DNA of 64,000 nucleotides from the NCBI GenBank assembly GCA_942486035.1, contig CALNXK010000072.1, positions 2,140,001 to 2,204,000 of the forward strand. The letters are read 5' to 3'. Of the stretch, positions 1 to 11,424 are shown piece after piece. Position 1 is the stretch's first letter, and each line of letters begins with the position of its first letter. The notes beneath the pieces were generated by a model. The model was given only the letters and a program-made list of their open reading frames with translations. It did not search any database and was not told where the DNA came from. The translations under genes and the position numbers were made by a program. This DNA is from Porites lobata (Eukaryota; Cnidaria; Anthozoa; Scleractinia; Poritidae).

Positions 1-70
1 GAACAGGAAACGTACACTTATAATTTCATCAATCCATGTCAGTATTTCATTTAATTTACTTTTTCTGTAG

Positions 71-3000
71 TGTGAACAGTGTCTAACATGGCAGCACAGT
101 GAATGTGTTGGACTCAGTGAACTTACCGTTCCACCAAACTACCTTTGTTATGTTTGCACCAATCCAAGAGGTAAGCAAACTTCCATTTACAATCTTCCTT
201 CTCGTTTCTTACAAAAAACTAGATTTCCGGTAAATCAAAATACATGTCCTCAAGAGAAATTCTTTTTAACCTAGTTATTATTACCTGATAAATGTATTCA
301 AAAATACCATTAATATGAGAAGTTAAAATTTAAAGTTAAAAATTCAGGATCTTCCAGACAGTATTTTTGAGTACTGTTATTCTACCTTTATCAGCTTGAT
401 TGGGCACAGATATGTCCGTTGGTACCAATGGAGCTTAATAGGTTTCATGCAAGCTAGGTACCCTCCCCTCCCCTCACACAACCAAAGACAGCTACCCACT
501 AGTGGTGGTCACTGCAAGAGATTGTAAGAAAGCAGAGTAACAACCGTCTGCGTGATCAGCTCGTGAACACGTCGTGTGTTACTTGTGCACTTTCCTTCGA
601 TCTCAATCTGTAATTTCCGTTTGCGTTCATAATGATTCTTTAAATTTAGTCGTTTTTTTTTTGCAGCTTAATGTTTTTGTTGGTAGACAGTGTTTTGAAT
701 CAGGAACATTTGATTTTATTGTTGCAGGTCTACGAAGAAGTGCTAAATACAAGGTAACTTTAGTGTCCTGTGATCCACTGGCGCCTTAACCCTTTAAACC
801 CTAAGATCAAAATTGAGATTCTCATTTACTGTCCCTATACTTTTTCTATAGAAATAGTGGGAAGAATTTGTTGAAGCATCAACTAGATTCATCTTCCCTG
901 ATCATATACTCAATTCTCACATAGTTATTAGAGGAGACTGGTTATGAAAAGTGGCAAACATCAATGATAAAAACAACAGTGCTGCAGTTTATGTTCAAAG
1001 CACCGTGAAAGTGCACAATCCTTTGTTTTCTGTTGGCAAATTGTTACGGAATAAATTAATGCAACGTTTTTATTGGTCAATACAATCAAAATGATAGAAA
1101 TTCTTTTGAACGTTGTGCACTTTCAGGTCCACAAAAACATATAACAAAGAAGTCTGACGGGTTTCATAACCATTCCACTCAATTAACTATGATTCTCATG
1201 ACCACTCTGTTTTTCTAAAGCATTGATATTATAAGGAGAAATTTGATGTCGATCACTCTTAGGGCTTAAAGGGTTAAACATGCAGAAACATCACCACCAC
1301 CACTATCATCATCATTATCATCATCCTCATCCTCATCATCCTCCTCCTACACTGTAACTGGAAATCTGAATAAATTATAATGGGTGCTTAACAGGCGATT
1401 TTGGTAAAAGGAAAGGATTCCCGTAAACACTGGAATTAAGCTCTTGTGATAGACCTCTTTAGCCTGGTTTTATTTGTTTCCCATGCGGAACAGGTGGTCA
1501 TATTCTAGACAACGCTTTCTTTCAAATTTGGTCGTCCTCATTATTTATATGGACGCATAATTTATGAAAAGATGGAGGAAAAAATCCCTTGAGAACATCT
1601 CATATAACCTGACGTGAAAAGGACAAATTGACGGTGTCAAATCTCCCATGTACTTGTATCTTGCAGAATGATTTTGACTGGTTTAGACGTGGAACGCTGG
1701 CTTGCATGCCTTTTGTATCTATTGAAGAACCTGAGTACAACTCAGAGCTGAATCTAGCCACACATGGATTGATGGGTGATCTTCATGATGTCAACAACTG
1801 CCTCAGAAGCCTAAAGCTTAAATTTGAACTGCTCAGGTAAGATTTCTACCATGCTGAATGTTGCCACCATCAGGGATCTGTCATGGGAAAGAAGGGTTTT
1901 AAAAATCAACAAAATCGTAGCTCTCTCTGTCATTGCGCATGAGCACATATAGCCATTCTAGTCGTGAACCCAGTTTAGTAGCCTTAGCTCCTATGAGTCT
2001 CTTGTAGCTTAGTTGTAGAGCATAAGTCATAGGTTCAACTCTCATTAGGAATATTCGGATTTTTCTTCCAAACCGCCATGATTTTAATATTGTTGTCCTT
2101 TCTGTGAACAGTTGATAAGCACTGAAATTCCTTAGAATCCCACCATGCAGCAGGATGCAAGGGGCAAGGCACTTGGATCGTATGGGTTGATACGTCTCGT
2201 AATTAGGAAAATAATTCCCAGTTGATCGCGCTAGATTTAGAATTATTTATGAAAACGGCTAGAGCTTCGTGATTTCAAATGTTTTTGGGGCGTCCCCTAG
2301 TGCCCACGAGCAGCTCGCGTCTTCAGCGGTCGTAGATCTTACCTCGTTTATGCCAAAAGTCTGGATTCGGACCTTTTCCTAAGGAAAGTGTTGGCGGCAT
2401 ACAAATGATAGTGACTTTATTATTAACTGCTGTAAAGGGGATCCCATAACTGCAAGTTATGCTTCGTTCTCACAGTACAGGGCGAATTTTCGACTGGCTG
2501 AAAAATTGACGACGCCGGTTGAATTTTGACCTTTTTCAGCGGTTTTACTATCTGTCCATGCGCAAAGCGCTACTTGAGCAAATCCAGAGTGTCGTCTGAG
2601 TCACAAAGCATTCTAGCAACCACGCCTTTTAGACGGTCAGGTGTTCACACCACGCCGGTCAAATTTTTACCCCACCGGATAAAAATTTGATCGGGATTTT
2701 TTTTTGCTCGACTAGGAGTGTAAATTTCGTGCGCCTATCGTGGTTCTTTGTGAACGAAACACCTTAGACGCTCGAATTTTCAACTGATCGAAAATTCGTT
2801 TGATACCGAGCCTTGTTCTACTTTTGATGATAGATTTTGTCCAATTTGAACTTTTTTCTAACCAGTTTGTTTGTACTTACAGAAACCCATCCCACCCAGA
2901 TTTGAAATGCTGGAAGGAGTCGCGGAGAACCAATAGTTTAACGAGCACGAGTACGACAGTTGAATCTTCAGTCCTGCCTGCTGTAGAGGAAAATAAAACA

Positions 3001-4411
3001 GTTGAAGATACTTTGCCCACAAAGAAAGGGGAATGTGACAAAGTAATGAAGAGTGAAGGACACGCTGTCGTAAATGGACATGCAGAACTAGGTAATGCTG
3101 CTCAGAATGGGCTTTTAAGAGTAAAGCAAGAAAGACCCTCAACACCTCTTCCTTCTCTAGACGGCCCTGGAGACTCTAATAACAATATACAGGGCAGGAA
3201 GGCTCCTGCATCGACAAATACCTTATCGACAGTAGCTGATACTTCGAGTAGGACTCATAGCTCACTACTTACAAGCACAGATTCAGGGGTTGAGCTAAGT
3301 GAAGGGAGTACGGTTAAAAAAGAGGAGGAACCATTATCTCCCATTCCTGCGTTAGTCCCTGTTGGTGGACCAACACCCTGTGCAAAAAGCCAGCCTGAGC
3401 AGGTGAAACCTGAAACAGTGTTAAACTTGACGCCAGACAATTCACAGTCTTCAGTTAAATCTGAGGGGCAGAGAGAAGGGGCTGAAAAGTCCGCGGAACT
3501 TAAATCCTCAGTCGCATCCACTGGGACAGTGTCTATGGAATCTAATCCACAACCAGGATCCGAGACTCAGATTAAGCAAGAGAATGAGCTGAGGATTTCA
3601 TCACAAAGTAAAATACCTGCAGAAAGTAACATTACAGACGATACCCAGGGGGAATCTGTGCAAAGTTTGTCAGATGATGATGGCATTGGAGCCATGGATA
3701 ACTTGCTGGGTGATGTTAATCAAATACATGATGATCTTGAAGAGCGTATGGATCAGATTGAACAGCAGTTAGCAGGTGAGACACGTTGTGGAATTATTCA
3801 ATTATATGGCCTCTTATTGGTCCATATTACTCATCTGAACCAAGTCCTGTAATCGGATTGGTGACGTTATCGCGAACTTAACATTTGATGAACAACATTA
3901 ATAGTCATCATCATCATCATCATTAATAATTCAATTCAATTCTTTATTCACACTATACAAGATATTTACATAAGTGTACATGGTAGGAAAATAAAGTAGC
4001 TACAAATAAAAAATTGAATTGAATTATTAATATTCAGTTGGCTTTGTCGAACCCTAGGGGCGCGAAAAGTTTCCTTTTTAATTGTTTAGGAAAGTCCTAA
4101 ACCAATGGGAAATTGGTGAATTGCTCTCACGCATTTTCCATCACCTACCTCTGCTGTGATTGGTCAAGGATATTACTATGGTTATGATCTAGCCTCACCC
4201 CTACTTGGTATTTGCTACTGTTTGTTTCTCCGCGATTTTCAAAATAAAATTAGCGATATTCCCTGTTTCTGGATTCTAAATTTTATTTCTATTCACAGTT
4301 CTTGAGGAGGCGTACGGAGGCACTCCATCCCAGCTTACGAAGAAAACTGACCTTAGAAAGCTCGTTAAGGATTTGGGTCGAGTGAGGAGGATACTGCAGC
4401 AAGTGAGCTGA
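71..4411 (+). CDS. PHF20: PHF20/PHF20L1-like chromatin reader, C-terminal part (5' end outside window)
   Basis: Five exons are visible: 71-170, 728-753, 1667-1836, 2883-3775 and 4299-4411. They total 1302 nt, or 433 residues plus a TGA stop, and every exon join keeps reading phase. The first exon carries the C-terminal six zinc ligands of a PHD finger (C-x2-C-x4-H-x2-C, then C-x2-C). The 26-nt second exon encodes GLRRSAKYK, matching the RRSAKY-type segment that follows the PHD finger in PHF20. Exon 3 (NDFDWF..., LKLKFELLR) and the start of exon 4 (NPSHPDL) match the helical segment just beyond. Exon 4 codes a long acidic, Ser/Thr-rich linker with several V/I-K-x-E motifs and ends in a predicted coiled coil (residues around DDLEERMDQIEQQL). 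The last exon is Leu/Arg-rich. Known PHF20 proteins read methylated histones and p53 and act in the MOF/NSL acetyltransferase complex; that role is inferred here. The Tudor, AT-hook and first PHD ligands must lie upstream of the window. Confidence 0.85.
786..1277. mobile_element. piggyBac-type MITE with TTAA target duplication
   Basis: TTAA occurs at 786-789 and 1274-1277, directly flanking terminal inverted repeats that begin CCCTTTAAACCCTAAGA on the left and end as the complement of CCCTTTAAGCCCTAAGA on the right. The body is 484 bp, has no ORF of note, and holds a second inverted repeat (GTGAAAGTGCACAA near 1006, complement near 1113). TTAA duplication with CCC...GGG ends is characteristic of piggyBac elements. 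It lies in the PHF20-like intron just after the 26-nt exon. Confidence 0.75.
1290..1348. repeat. Imperfect ATC/CTC trinucleotide microsatellite
   Basis: A run of CAC, ATC and CTC triplets lies immediately beside the right end of the TTAA-flanked element. Confidence 0.85.
1989..2060 (+). mobile_element. tRNA-derived (SINE-like) remnant
   Basis: It has a perfect RNA polymerase III A box (TAGCTTAGTTG, 2005-2015) and a B box (GGTTCAACTC, 2032-2041). They are only 16 nt apart, too close for a working tRNA, so the anticodon arm is lost. It is best read as a decayed tRNA-derived SINE in the intron before exon 4 of the PHF20-like gene. Confidence 0.5.
3906..4031. repeat. TCA microsatellite followed by a hairpin repeat
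   Basis: A (TCA)n run at 3906-3921 is followed by inverted arms: ATTAATAATTCAATTCAATT at 3922-3941 and its complement ending at 4031. The arms flank a 70-bp AT-rich loop. This is a short palindromic transposon relic in the last intron of the PHF20-like gene. Confidence 0.6.
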
Positions 4412-4706
4412 GAACTGAGGAGATGCTTTCCAACAGAGAAAGCACTGTTAACAAGTCAACCACAAACGCCTTATTTTTCAAAGTGGAAGTTATATACAGA
4501 TCCTTTTCTGCTTTTGCAATCTGTCATGTCGAAATCGATGTTATTTCACGCGAGTAGGACGTACAGGAGTCAGAGAAAACGGCGACTTGACAATTAAGGG
4601 CCGTTGCTAAAATGTGTTTGTTATCGTTGTATACCCGCAGCCTTATCCTATTGTATAAACCTTATTAACATTGAAGAACATTTGTGTAAATAAGAGAAAG
4701 ATGTTG

Positions 4707-4712
4707 AATAAA
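4707..4712 (+). terminator. Candidate polyadenylation signal of the PHF20-like gene
   Basis: AATAAA lies 296 nt past the TGA stop codon, a normal 3' UTR length. Earlier canonical hexamers are not seen after the stop. Confidence 0.5.
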
Positions 4713-6162
4713 CAGGTAAACCATATGTAACATCAGCAGTCTTTTAAAATATAGACATTTAAATCTCTCTCTATTCCTTTTTGTCTCCTGGAATCGCAGG
4801 AAGAGGAGGTTTATGGATGGGAGGAAACGAGAAAAGGATTCACTCTTCTTATGGTAGACTAACAGTTGTTTGTCAAAAGGTGGATCAGCCATCCAGGGGA
4901 TAAATCACTATCCATCGGAAAAGTATTAGGAATTGACACCAATAGCGTTATCCAGTAGATAGTGATTTATCTGTTGAATAGTGTCATTCACCGTTTGGGC
5001 AACTTGGGTTCTGGAGCTATATCTTTGTATAAAACTTAGCGTTGGATGTGAGGGCTAACATCTGACTTTCAGCGTGGTCAAACTCTATTTTAACGCCATA
5101 CGTTATGTTTTATTCAATTAAACCATGTTTTTCTTTGCGCCATGTGCCTATGAGCGATTAACTAGTCCGCACACATTCTAGCAGCTAACGCATGCGAGTT
5201 GTTCAATAGTTCAGCTGCTATGGCTTTTAGGCCTAAGAAGGGAAGGATTCTTGTAACTGTTCATCAGTGGGATGTCAAAAACGCGCGTGCAGTTTGCACC
5301 ATTGGTTTTAGCCCCTCTAGAAAGCCGTGGGGCTGGAGAAATAATAGGGACTGATTTGCGCAAATGGTAAACGCGATCCCCGAATGAAATTTGCCACTGA
5401 ATTTTGCTTACCATTTGCTCAAACCGCGTGTAGGGGCGGACCCAGAAACTGGAGACTTCCAGCTATCTAAATACCACTTAAAAGACCTGATTTATCTGAC
5501 TGAAAGAGAAGGCGATCGCCTCTGTCTCCCTTTAAATCCGCCATTCCTCAAACTGACCGGTTGGATAATTTAAATGATGAAAACATTGGTCGTTTCTTTT
5601 CTCAACGAAAAATCCCAGTGGTCGGCATTTTTTTTTTTTGTCTGATCTGGGATTTTAGTTAAGAAACGTAACTAAATTTCGGTGCTTCGCATTGTAATTG
5701 GCTAGTTCGTAAGCTTGTACCCAATTTTCCAACGATCTTCACAACACCGCGCGGTCAAGTGACGTGAGAACATTGTAAGGGGGTGAGTTAATACCTAAGC
5801 CCGAAGGACCTGGTTTGCGGGGGAGCTCGCTTGGCCAAGATCGTTGCACATTCATCAAGCTCAACACAAACAAACGTCCTGATTATACAACAACCGACCA
5901 TCTAGGATTTCGGTATCGGGATGGCTTGATGCGGGGATAATCACCTCGGCAAAGACCTGTTCAGCTTGAACTTAATCGTATTGGTCATAAGGAAACCAGT
6001 CTTTCAGCCATTGTCATAAATGAGTCTATAGCATTCCTGCTTAAAGCCTCTGTGGTGCTATGCAAAGAATTAAAAAAGGTCAACGTGACGTCAAGATTAA
6101 AGCAAGCCAGTAAAAAGATGCAAATCTGTATAGTATGAAAGAGATTACCAAAGTGGAAAAGA

Positions 6163-6483
6163 TACCGTATCTTTCCGAAAATAAACCCCGGGGCTTATAT
6201 TTTTCAAAGGCCCTTTTTGAGGGGCTTATTTTTGCAGGGGCTTATGTGCGGAGGGAAATTTGCGTTTCAAAATCGATAGGGCTAGCCTTATAGTTAGAAG
6301 TAAATTTAAAGTTTTTGCTTTGTAGTACTTTGTATTTGAGGGCAATTTTTTAAGTACAAGCCCCCGGGGGGCTTATATTTGGAGGGGCGATTTAACGGAG
6401 GGTTTTTTGCGTTACGGGTTTGGGGGGCTTATATTTGGAAGGGCTTATACATGGAGGGGCTTATTTTCAGAATTTTACGGTAA
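6163..6483. mobile_element. MITE with GGGGCTTAT-rich subterminal repeats
   Basis: The ends form imperfect inverted repeats: TACCGTATCTTTCCGAAAAT on the left, and on the right the complement of TTACCGTAAAATTCTGAAAA. The motif GGGGCTTAT and close variants recur six or more times inside. No coding capacity is seen. Confidence 0.65.
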
Positions 6484-7959
6484 CGTCCAAACTCTCCGAA
6501 CTCAGTGGAGTGTAAAGACAAGTGCGAGGTATTTTTCCTTTTTCTTTGTGATTTAAATAGGATTTGAAATGCTTCCAAAACGTTAAAAAGCGAAAGAGTT
6601 CAGAATCGTGGAACCTATCAAAACGTATAGACAAGCGACGGGAAAAAGCTAACTAGTCGCTTCAACCGTTGTACCACGTTCTGTTTTTAAACACGTTCTA
6701 TATCTAAATATACCGAATGAAAGGCATCAAAGGCTCAGTATAATTATAAGTTAACGGAACTGGGAGCAGATAAAGCTCATTCTCGTAAGCTGTCACTGCG
6801 AAGAGGTAAACTAGGAATGATGTACACCGTGTGTGATGAGAAGCGGAATTTTAAAGGCACGCTTCTACGTCTTAAAGGTGTGAGGATGACAAATTTAGGT
6901 CATATAAATGATCAAAACTTTGTATCACAACTTTGTATCACAACTTTGTAACAAACTTAAGTTAGAAAACCGCTTTCCAGAAGTCATGGCACGTGGGATA
7001 TGTTGACTGCTCATTTATTGACAAACAGTGGTGTGCTCGATTCTTGCTGCAATCTTGCAGACAACATTCTGCACTCCTCAGTCTGAGGTTTAAAGCATTC
7101 ATGTCGTTTAGATTTGTAGATCACTTAACCAAATAAGTGACAATGCTGAGAAACGTCCATTGTGCGCTGTTTCTTTAAATTTTGAGTTCCAAAACAGCGA
7201 GGTATAAACGTTTTTAAAGGTGCACCATTTAAAGTTTTGCTTTTTTTAAAATATGAATTTATTCATGCAAGTTGTCTCACGTGACCCCAATAACTCTGTT
7301 AATCTGATAAATTACGACTGATCTAATATTGTTAGCGTGAGAATACCCACAGGGATGGATTTAAAAGCCGGTTCAATAAATCGCAATAGTGACCGTGGCT
7401 CATCCGCAGTTTTCAACAAATCACTCGGTTGTGCGCTGTGTTTTAAACTTAATAAAACACTCGTGCTAGTTTTATTTATTAAGTAGTTTTTGAGAACAAT
7501 CAATCAATAACGCATTTATGATGGAAGTGGATTTTCATTACAGGGGGATCAGGGAGGGACTGACAACTTAGTTGATTTTGAGGGTTTTTATAGTTAATTT
7601 ATTTTGAATTCATTAAGATAGACGAAGTTTTCCTCGTAATATCCAAGGGAATGGAAGAACCTTAGACCATACTCTGGCACTTTTAACTTTTATTCACTCA
7701 GGAAAAGTTAATTACAACGTTCAACATCCTGTTAGCATAGGATTGTGTTCAAATAGTCGGCTTCAATTTGTTTAAAACTTGGGCCTTTTCGACGTTTATT
7801 CAGCACCAGACTGCGATTTATGTATAGGTAATAGCATGATTTGTAGCGATATTTCGAAATTGTTTTACGTAATTGAGATAATTTTGAAATGTTACGAGTG
7901 GTATTTTTGTCATTTATGCCAAATATCACGAACATTTATACTACTACCAGCAAAGGTTT

Positions 7960-8001
<42 letters not shown>

Positions 8002-8308
8002 TACTGCTCTAAGCCAATCAAATTGCATAAATTTCTCATGTATAGTAGTATGATGGAAGAAATGAACCCAACACTGGAACGTGAACGTAAACTAAGACTT
8101 CCTATAGCGCTGAAACGACATCATTGAACCGGTGCTTGAGTTTAACTCACTAATAACATTTTGCGCGCGTTCGATAATCTCTTGAAACCCATGTGCTTTC
8201 ATCAAGTGCCTTCTCTTAACAGAGCACGTTGAACAATACTTTGATGGGCATAAAAATAAAAAAAATTGTTACGTAATTAGACTACTGTAATATATGAATC
8301 AGTCTACT

Positions 8309-8372
8309 TAGCCTGCGAAAACAACCGTCTCTCCTCGCTCTTCGCCGAGAAACGGCTGTTTTCGCAGCTTAC
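8309..8372. repeat. Short palindromic element (GCCTGCGAAAACA ends)
   Basis: GCCTGCGAAAACAACCGT and its near-complement AACGGCTGTTTTCGCAGC flank a short CTCCTCGCTC loop. It resembles the folded tip of a MITE. Confidence 0.6.
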
Positions 8373-10339
8373 AGTCTACTTCACCAGTAACAAACTGATC
8401 TCTGGATGAGTTTCATCCTTGAATCTGTTGGATGAACTTCATATTAATCACTTATTGCCAAGTTTTTGATTTGCCTGCTACCGGTTTGAAATAAGTTCTT
8501 CCTGGGATGATCTTATTCCTGTTTTTATTAAAAGAATATACAGTGTTTTTCTACTTTGAAAGCCTTTCATCTAAGGATTTTTGAGAAAACAAAAGCTGGC
8601 CAAAACCTTCTGAATCTTCCCCAAAAGCCAGTTAATGTTCTTTTGTTGCTCTGTTGTCTTGGTTTTTAGAAAGATTTTCGACGATGTCTGATTTGATGTG
8701 AAGGGTATCAGTAAAAGATCTGTGTAAGGCCAAATATTGTTTTATTCTCACCAATTAAAGACGCACTGTTTGAAAACAAGAGCCCTTACGAAGACAAAGC
8801 ACGTGGAAAATATCTAGACGGCTATTGATGAAGACGTTTTACCCCAAAGTTATGAGATTCATTGACTCGAGTTTCCACGAGCTGAGCCGTTTTGAAGTGA
8901 AACTTTTTTTAAAGCCTTCTTAGTTTTTATTTTATGGCTTATTTTCCTCGCGGAGCAGCAACGCGAGCCATCCGGTTTCACACCCAGAATCGAACCAGCA
9001 TTCCGTGCCAAATTATGGCGCGATACCAGTGAAAGCAACTATGCATTACTTTGGAGAAGTACTATTTATTAAGCAACCACAAGGCTGATCTTTTAAAAAA
9101 TTCTTTTTCAAGTCGGTGACTGTTTAAAATGAAAGCTAATGGCATTTGACTGCGAAGATATAGCTCTTTCGGAAGGCGCGCCAAAAGATTTGAAAGCTTA
9201 CACGGCGGGGGCATAATTATATTAGGCACCGTTTGTTTGTCGACGTCTTGAAAATGAAATTTCTTGTCTTTTTATTGTTTCGATCTCAGCCGTGCAAAAG
9301 AACACAAAGTATAAGCAACCTTGCTGTGCTGAAATTACATATAGAATCAATTTTGATTAGAATATTGAAATTCAATTCAAGCAGCTGTATAACTTAATAA
9401 CTGTTTAAGAAGTAATTAAGAAACAGTATTATCTCACCGTGATGGTGCTCACTTACTCTCTACGTTTAAGTTCCAAAGTACTAGTGAATATATTACTTGC
9501 CCCCTGTAATAAGGCGACAAATGGATATCACAGAAATTTGCAAAATATTCCCCAGAGAAAACCAGGACATACATATTAAGGAGACAAATGCGCAATGGTA
9601 GAAACAAGAATTATTCAAAGAGTATCAGTGGGTTGTTTAGATGCTATTTATGCGCTTTTATTATTTGTGGTGACTTGTTTCTTTCGGTTTCAAGGCTAAA
9701 TAAATGAGTGTTTCTCAAGGTTGTGACAAACAGCGTAGCCATAGCTGACATAACTTGATCGTAAACTTCTAAGGTTTTAGGGTACAAATATTTTAAGATA
9801 GGTCAGAAGACGTCTCCTGGATATGTAGTTTTATTATAACAAATAATTATTTGCTCTGAGCAATAGAGAAACCACTGGTTTTTTTTTGGTCTTCGATTCC
9901 ACGAACTTGAGAATCGCAATGACATACATACAGTGTCGTGCAGAGCTTGAACGGACAAATTAACATTAACTTACACCTAAAGCCTGGAAGAGCAAAAAAA
10001 AACTTTGAAAACGATCCTTTTAGCAACTTGTGTTCATTTTGGCGCATAATTAGCTCCACAGGAAATTAAAGCTGAATCTCATGTAGCATTTAACAAAGTC
10101 AACGGCGCTAAAAACCACCTTGCAATGCAAGACACAATAAACAGAGCGCTGCAGGAAGTATTTCATTTGGACTACAGATAGTTCCTCCTTTTCCTCAGTT
10201 TGTAGAGGCGCGAAATACGCGAGCGCGCGCGAATATTTACCACACGCAAAGAACCCACGAGGAAGGTCGAGACACGAGAACAGCGAACCCTCTACGAAGT
10301 GCTATATCTTCTTGCTTGTTTCTTGGATCAGAGTCTATT

Positions 10340-10782
10340 CTCTCAATGGGATGGTAGCTTTGACGGTTCACGGCCTGAATTTTTTCTAATTTTGACGGTT
10401 AACAAATAAATTTTAGAGCTTTTGACGTCCGGTTATTAAGTAGAAATTTAGTCCGAGAGTTTCAGTAAACATCAACTTGTAATTTGAAGGTTGTCTTGGC
10501 CTTTCACTTATAAAATTTCGAAATATTTTCAGTAAGTTGTAAGGTCTTGTTATGTCTATGGAGATTTTTGAGAATATCAGATGGGAGTTAGTTATTGTAG
10601 TTGCGCAGAGATTCTTCAGGAGCCAGAGGTCCGTGAAGATCAGCTGAAATAGTGAGAACTGAAAAACCTTGAAACTTTTTGACAGTTAAAATTAATCTAC
10701 ATTTTTGACGGTTTACAGTAAAAAGAAAACTACCTTTTTCTACGGCTGATGGTTAATCTCATTAAGAGCCGAGATTAAGACC
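10340..10782. mobile_element. Small member of a TCTCAATG-ended transposon family
   Basis: The left end has TCTCAATGGG followed by TTTGACGGTTCACGG and TTTTGACGGTTAACA. The right end carries matching motifs reversed (ATGGTTAATCTCATTAAGA). The repeated 'TTTTGACGGTTAAC' units resemble those at both ends of the 1.79-kb element at 24471-26257, so this appears to be a short or internally deleted relative. Boundaries are approximate. Confidence 0.45.
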
Positions 10783-11282
10783 CTCTTATTAATTCACCCA
10801 ACACCTGCGCCAAAACCAAAACCGAAAAACCACCAGCGTTTTTGGGATGCACGCTGTACAGGTACACTCGGGTGTACGTTCAATGAAGTAACAAATGATT
10901 TTGATTATACCCTTCTTCCAGCTAAAAAAAATGGCTGAAATAGTAAACGGACACTTAAACTCAACACGCCAAAATGGAAGATTAACAAACAAAAGCGTGA
11001 CTTGACAAAATGTTTTATCTGCGTCAACATTCATTGAATACACAAGTAGAAAAGGAACTGGAAATTATTATAAAAAAATATGATTTGTTTGTATAGAACG
11101 TGTTTTACTTATATTTGATCGTTTGACTGAGCTGGATTTATGTTTCTTCTACTTTGTTAAATTTGTTTGTCAATCATAATAAAGAAATTAAAGAAAACCA
11201 TATCATCAAAGTTTTTGGAAGTATCCAAAGCGTTTTACCATCCCTCTTGAATGCCACCCGAATTTACTGAAGCATACTATTC

Positions 11283-11424
11283 GGATCAATTTAGGGCGGC
11301 TCTCTTGGAAACTTCCCTCCTACCCTTCCCCTAACTCAACATTTTGCCCTAAGTGAGAAGTAAGTGTTAATGTTGACTTAGAGGAGGGGTAGGTGGGTAG
11401 TTTCCCAGCAACCTCAATTGATTC
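11283..11424. mobile_element. Palindromic MITE, about 142 bp
   Basis: The left arm (GGATCAATTTAGGGCGGCTC, then GGAAACTTCCCTCCTACCCT) and the right arm (AGGGGTAGGTGGGTAGTTTC, then CAATTGATTC) are imperfect inverted copies. They meet at a TAAGTGAGAAGTAAGTGTTA centre. The whole element would fold into one hairpin. Confidence 0.7.

Noticed and set aside
8940..9010. tRNA-like GGTTCGATTC B box on the minus strand
   Set aside because: There is no A box at a suitable distance and no cloverleaf-compatible arms; a single motif is not enough.
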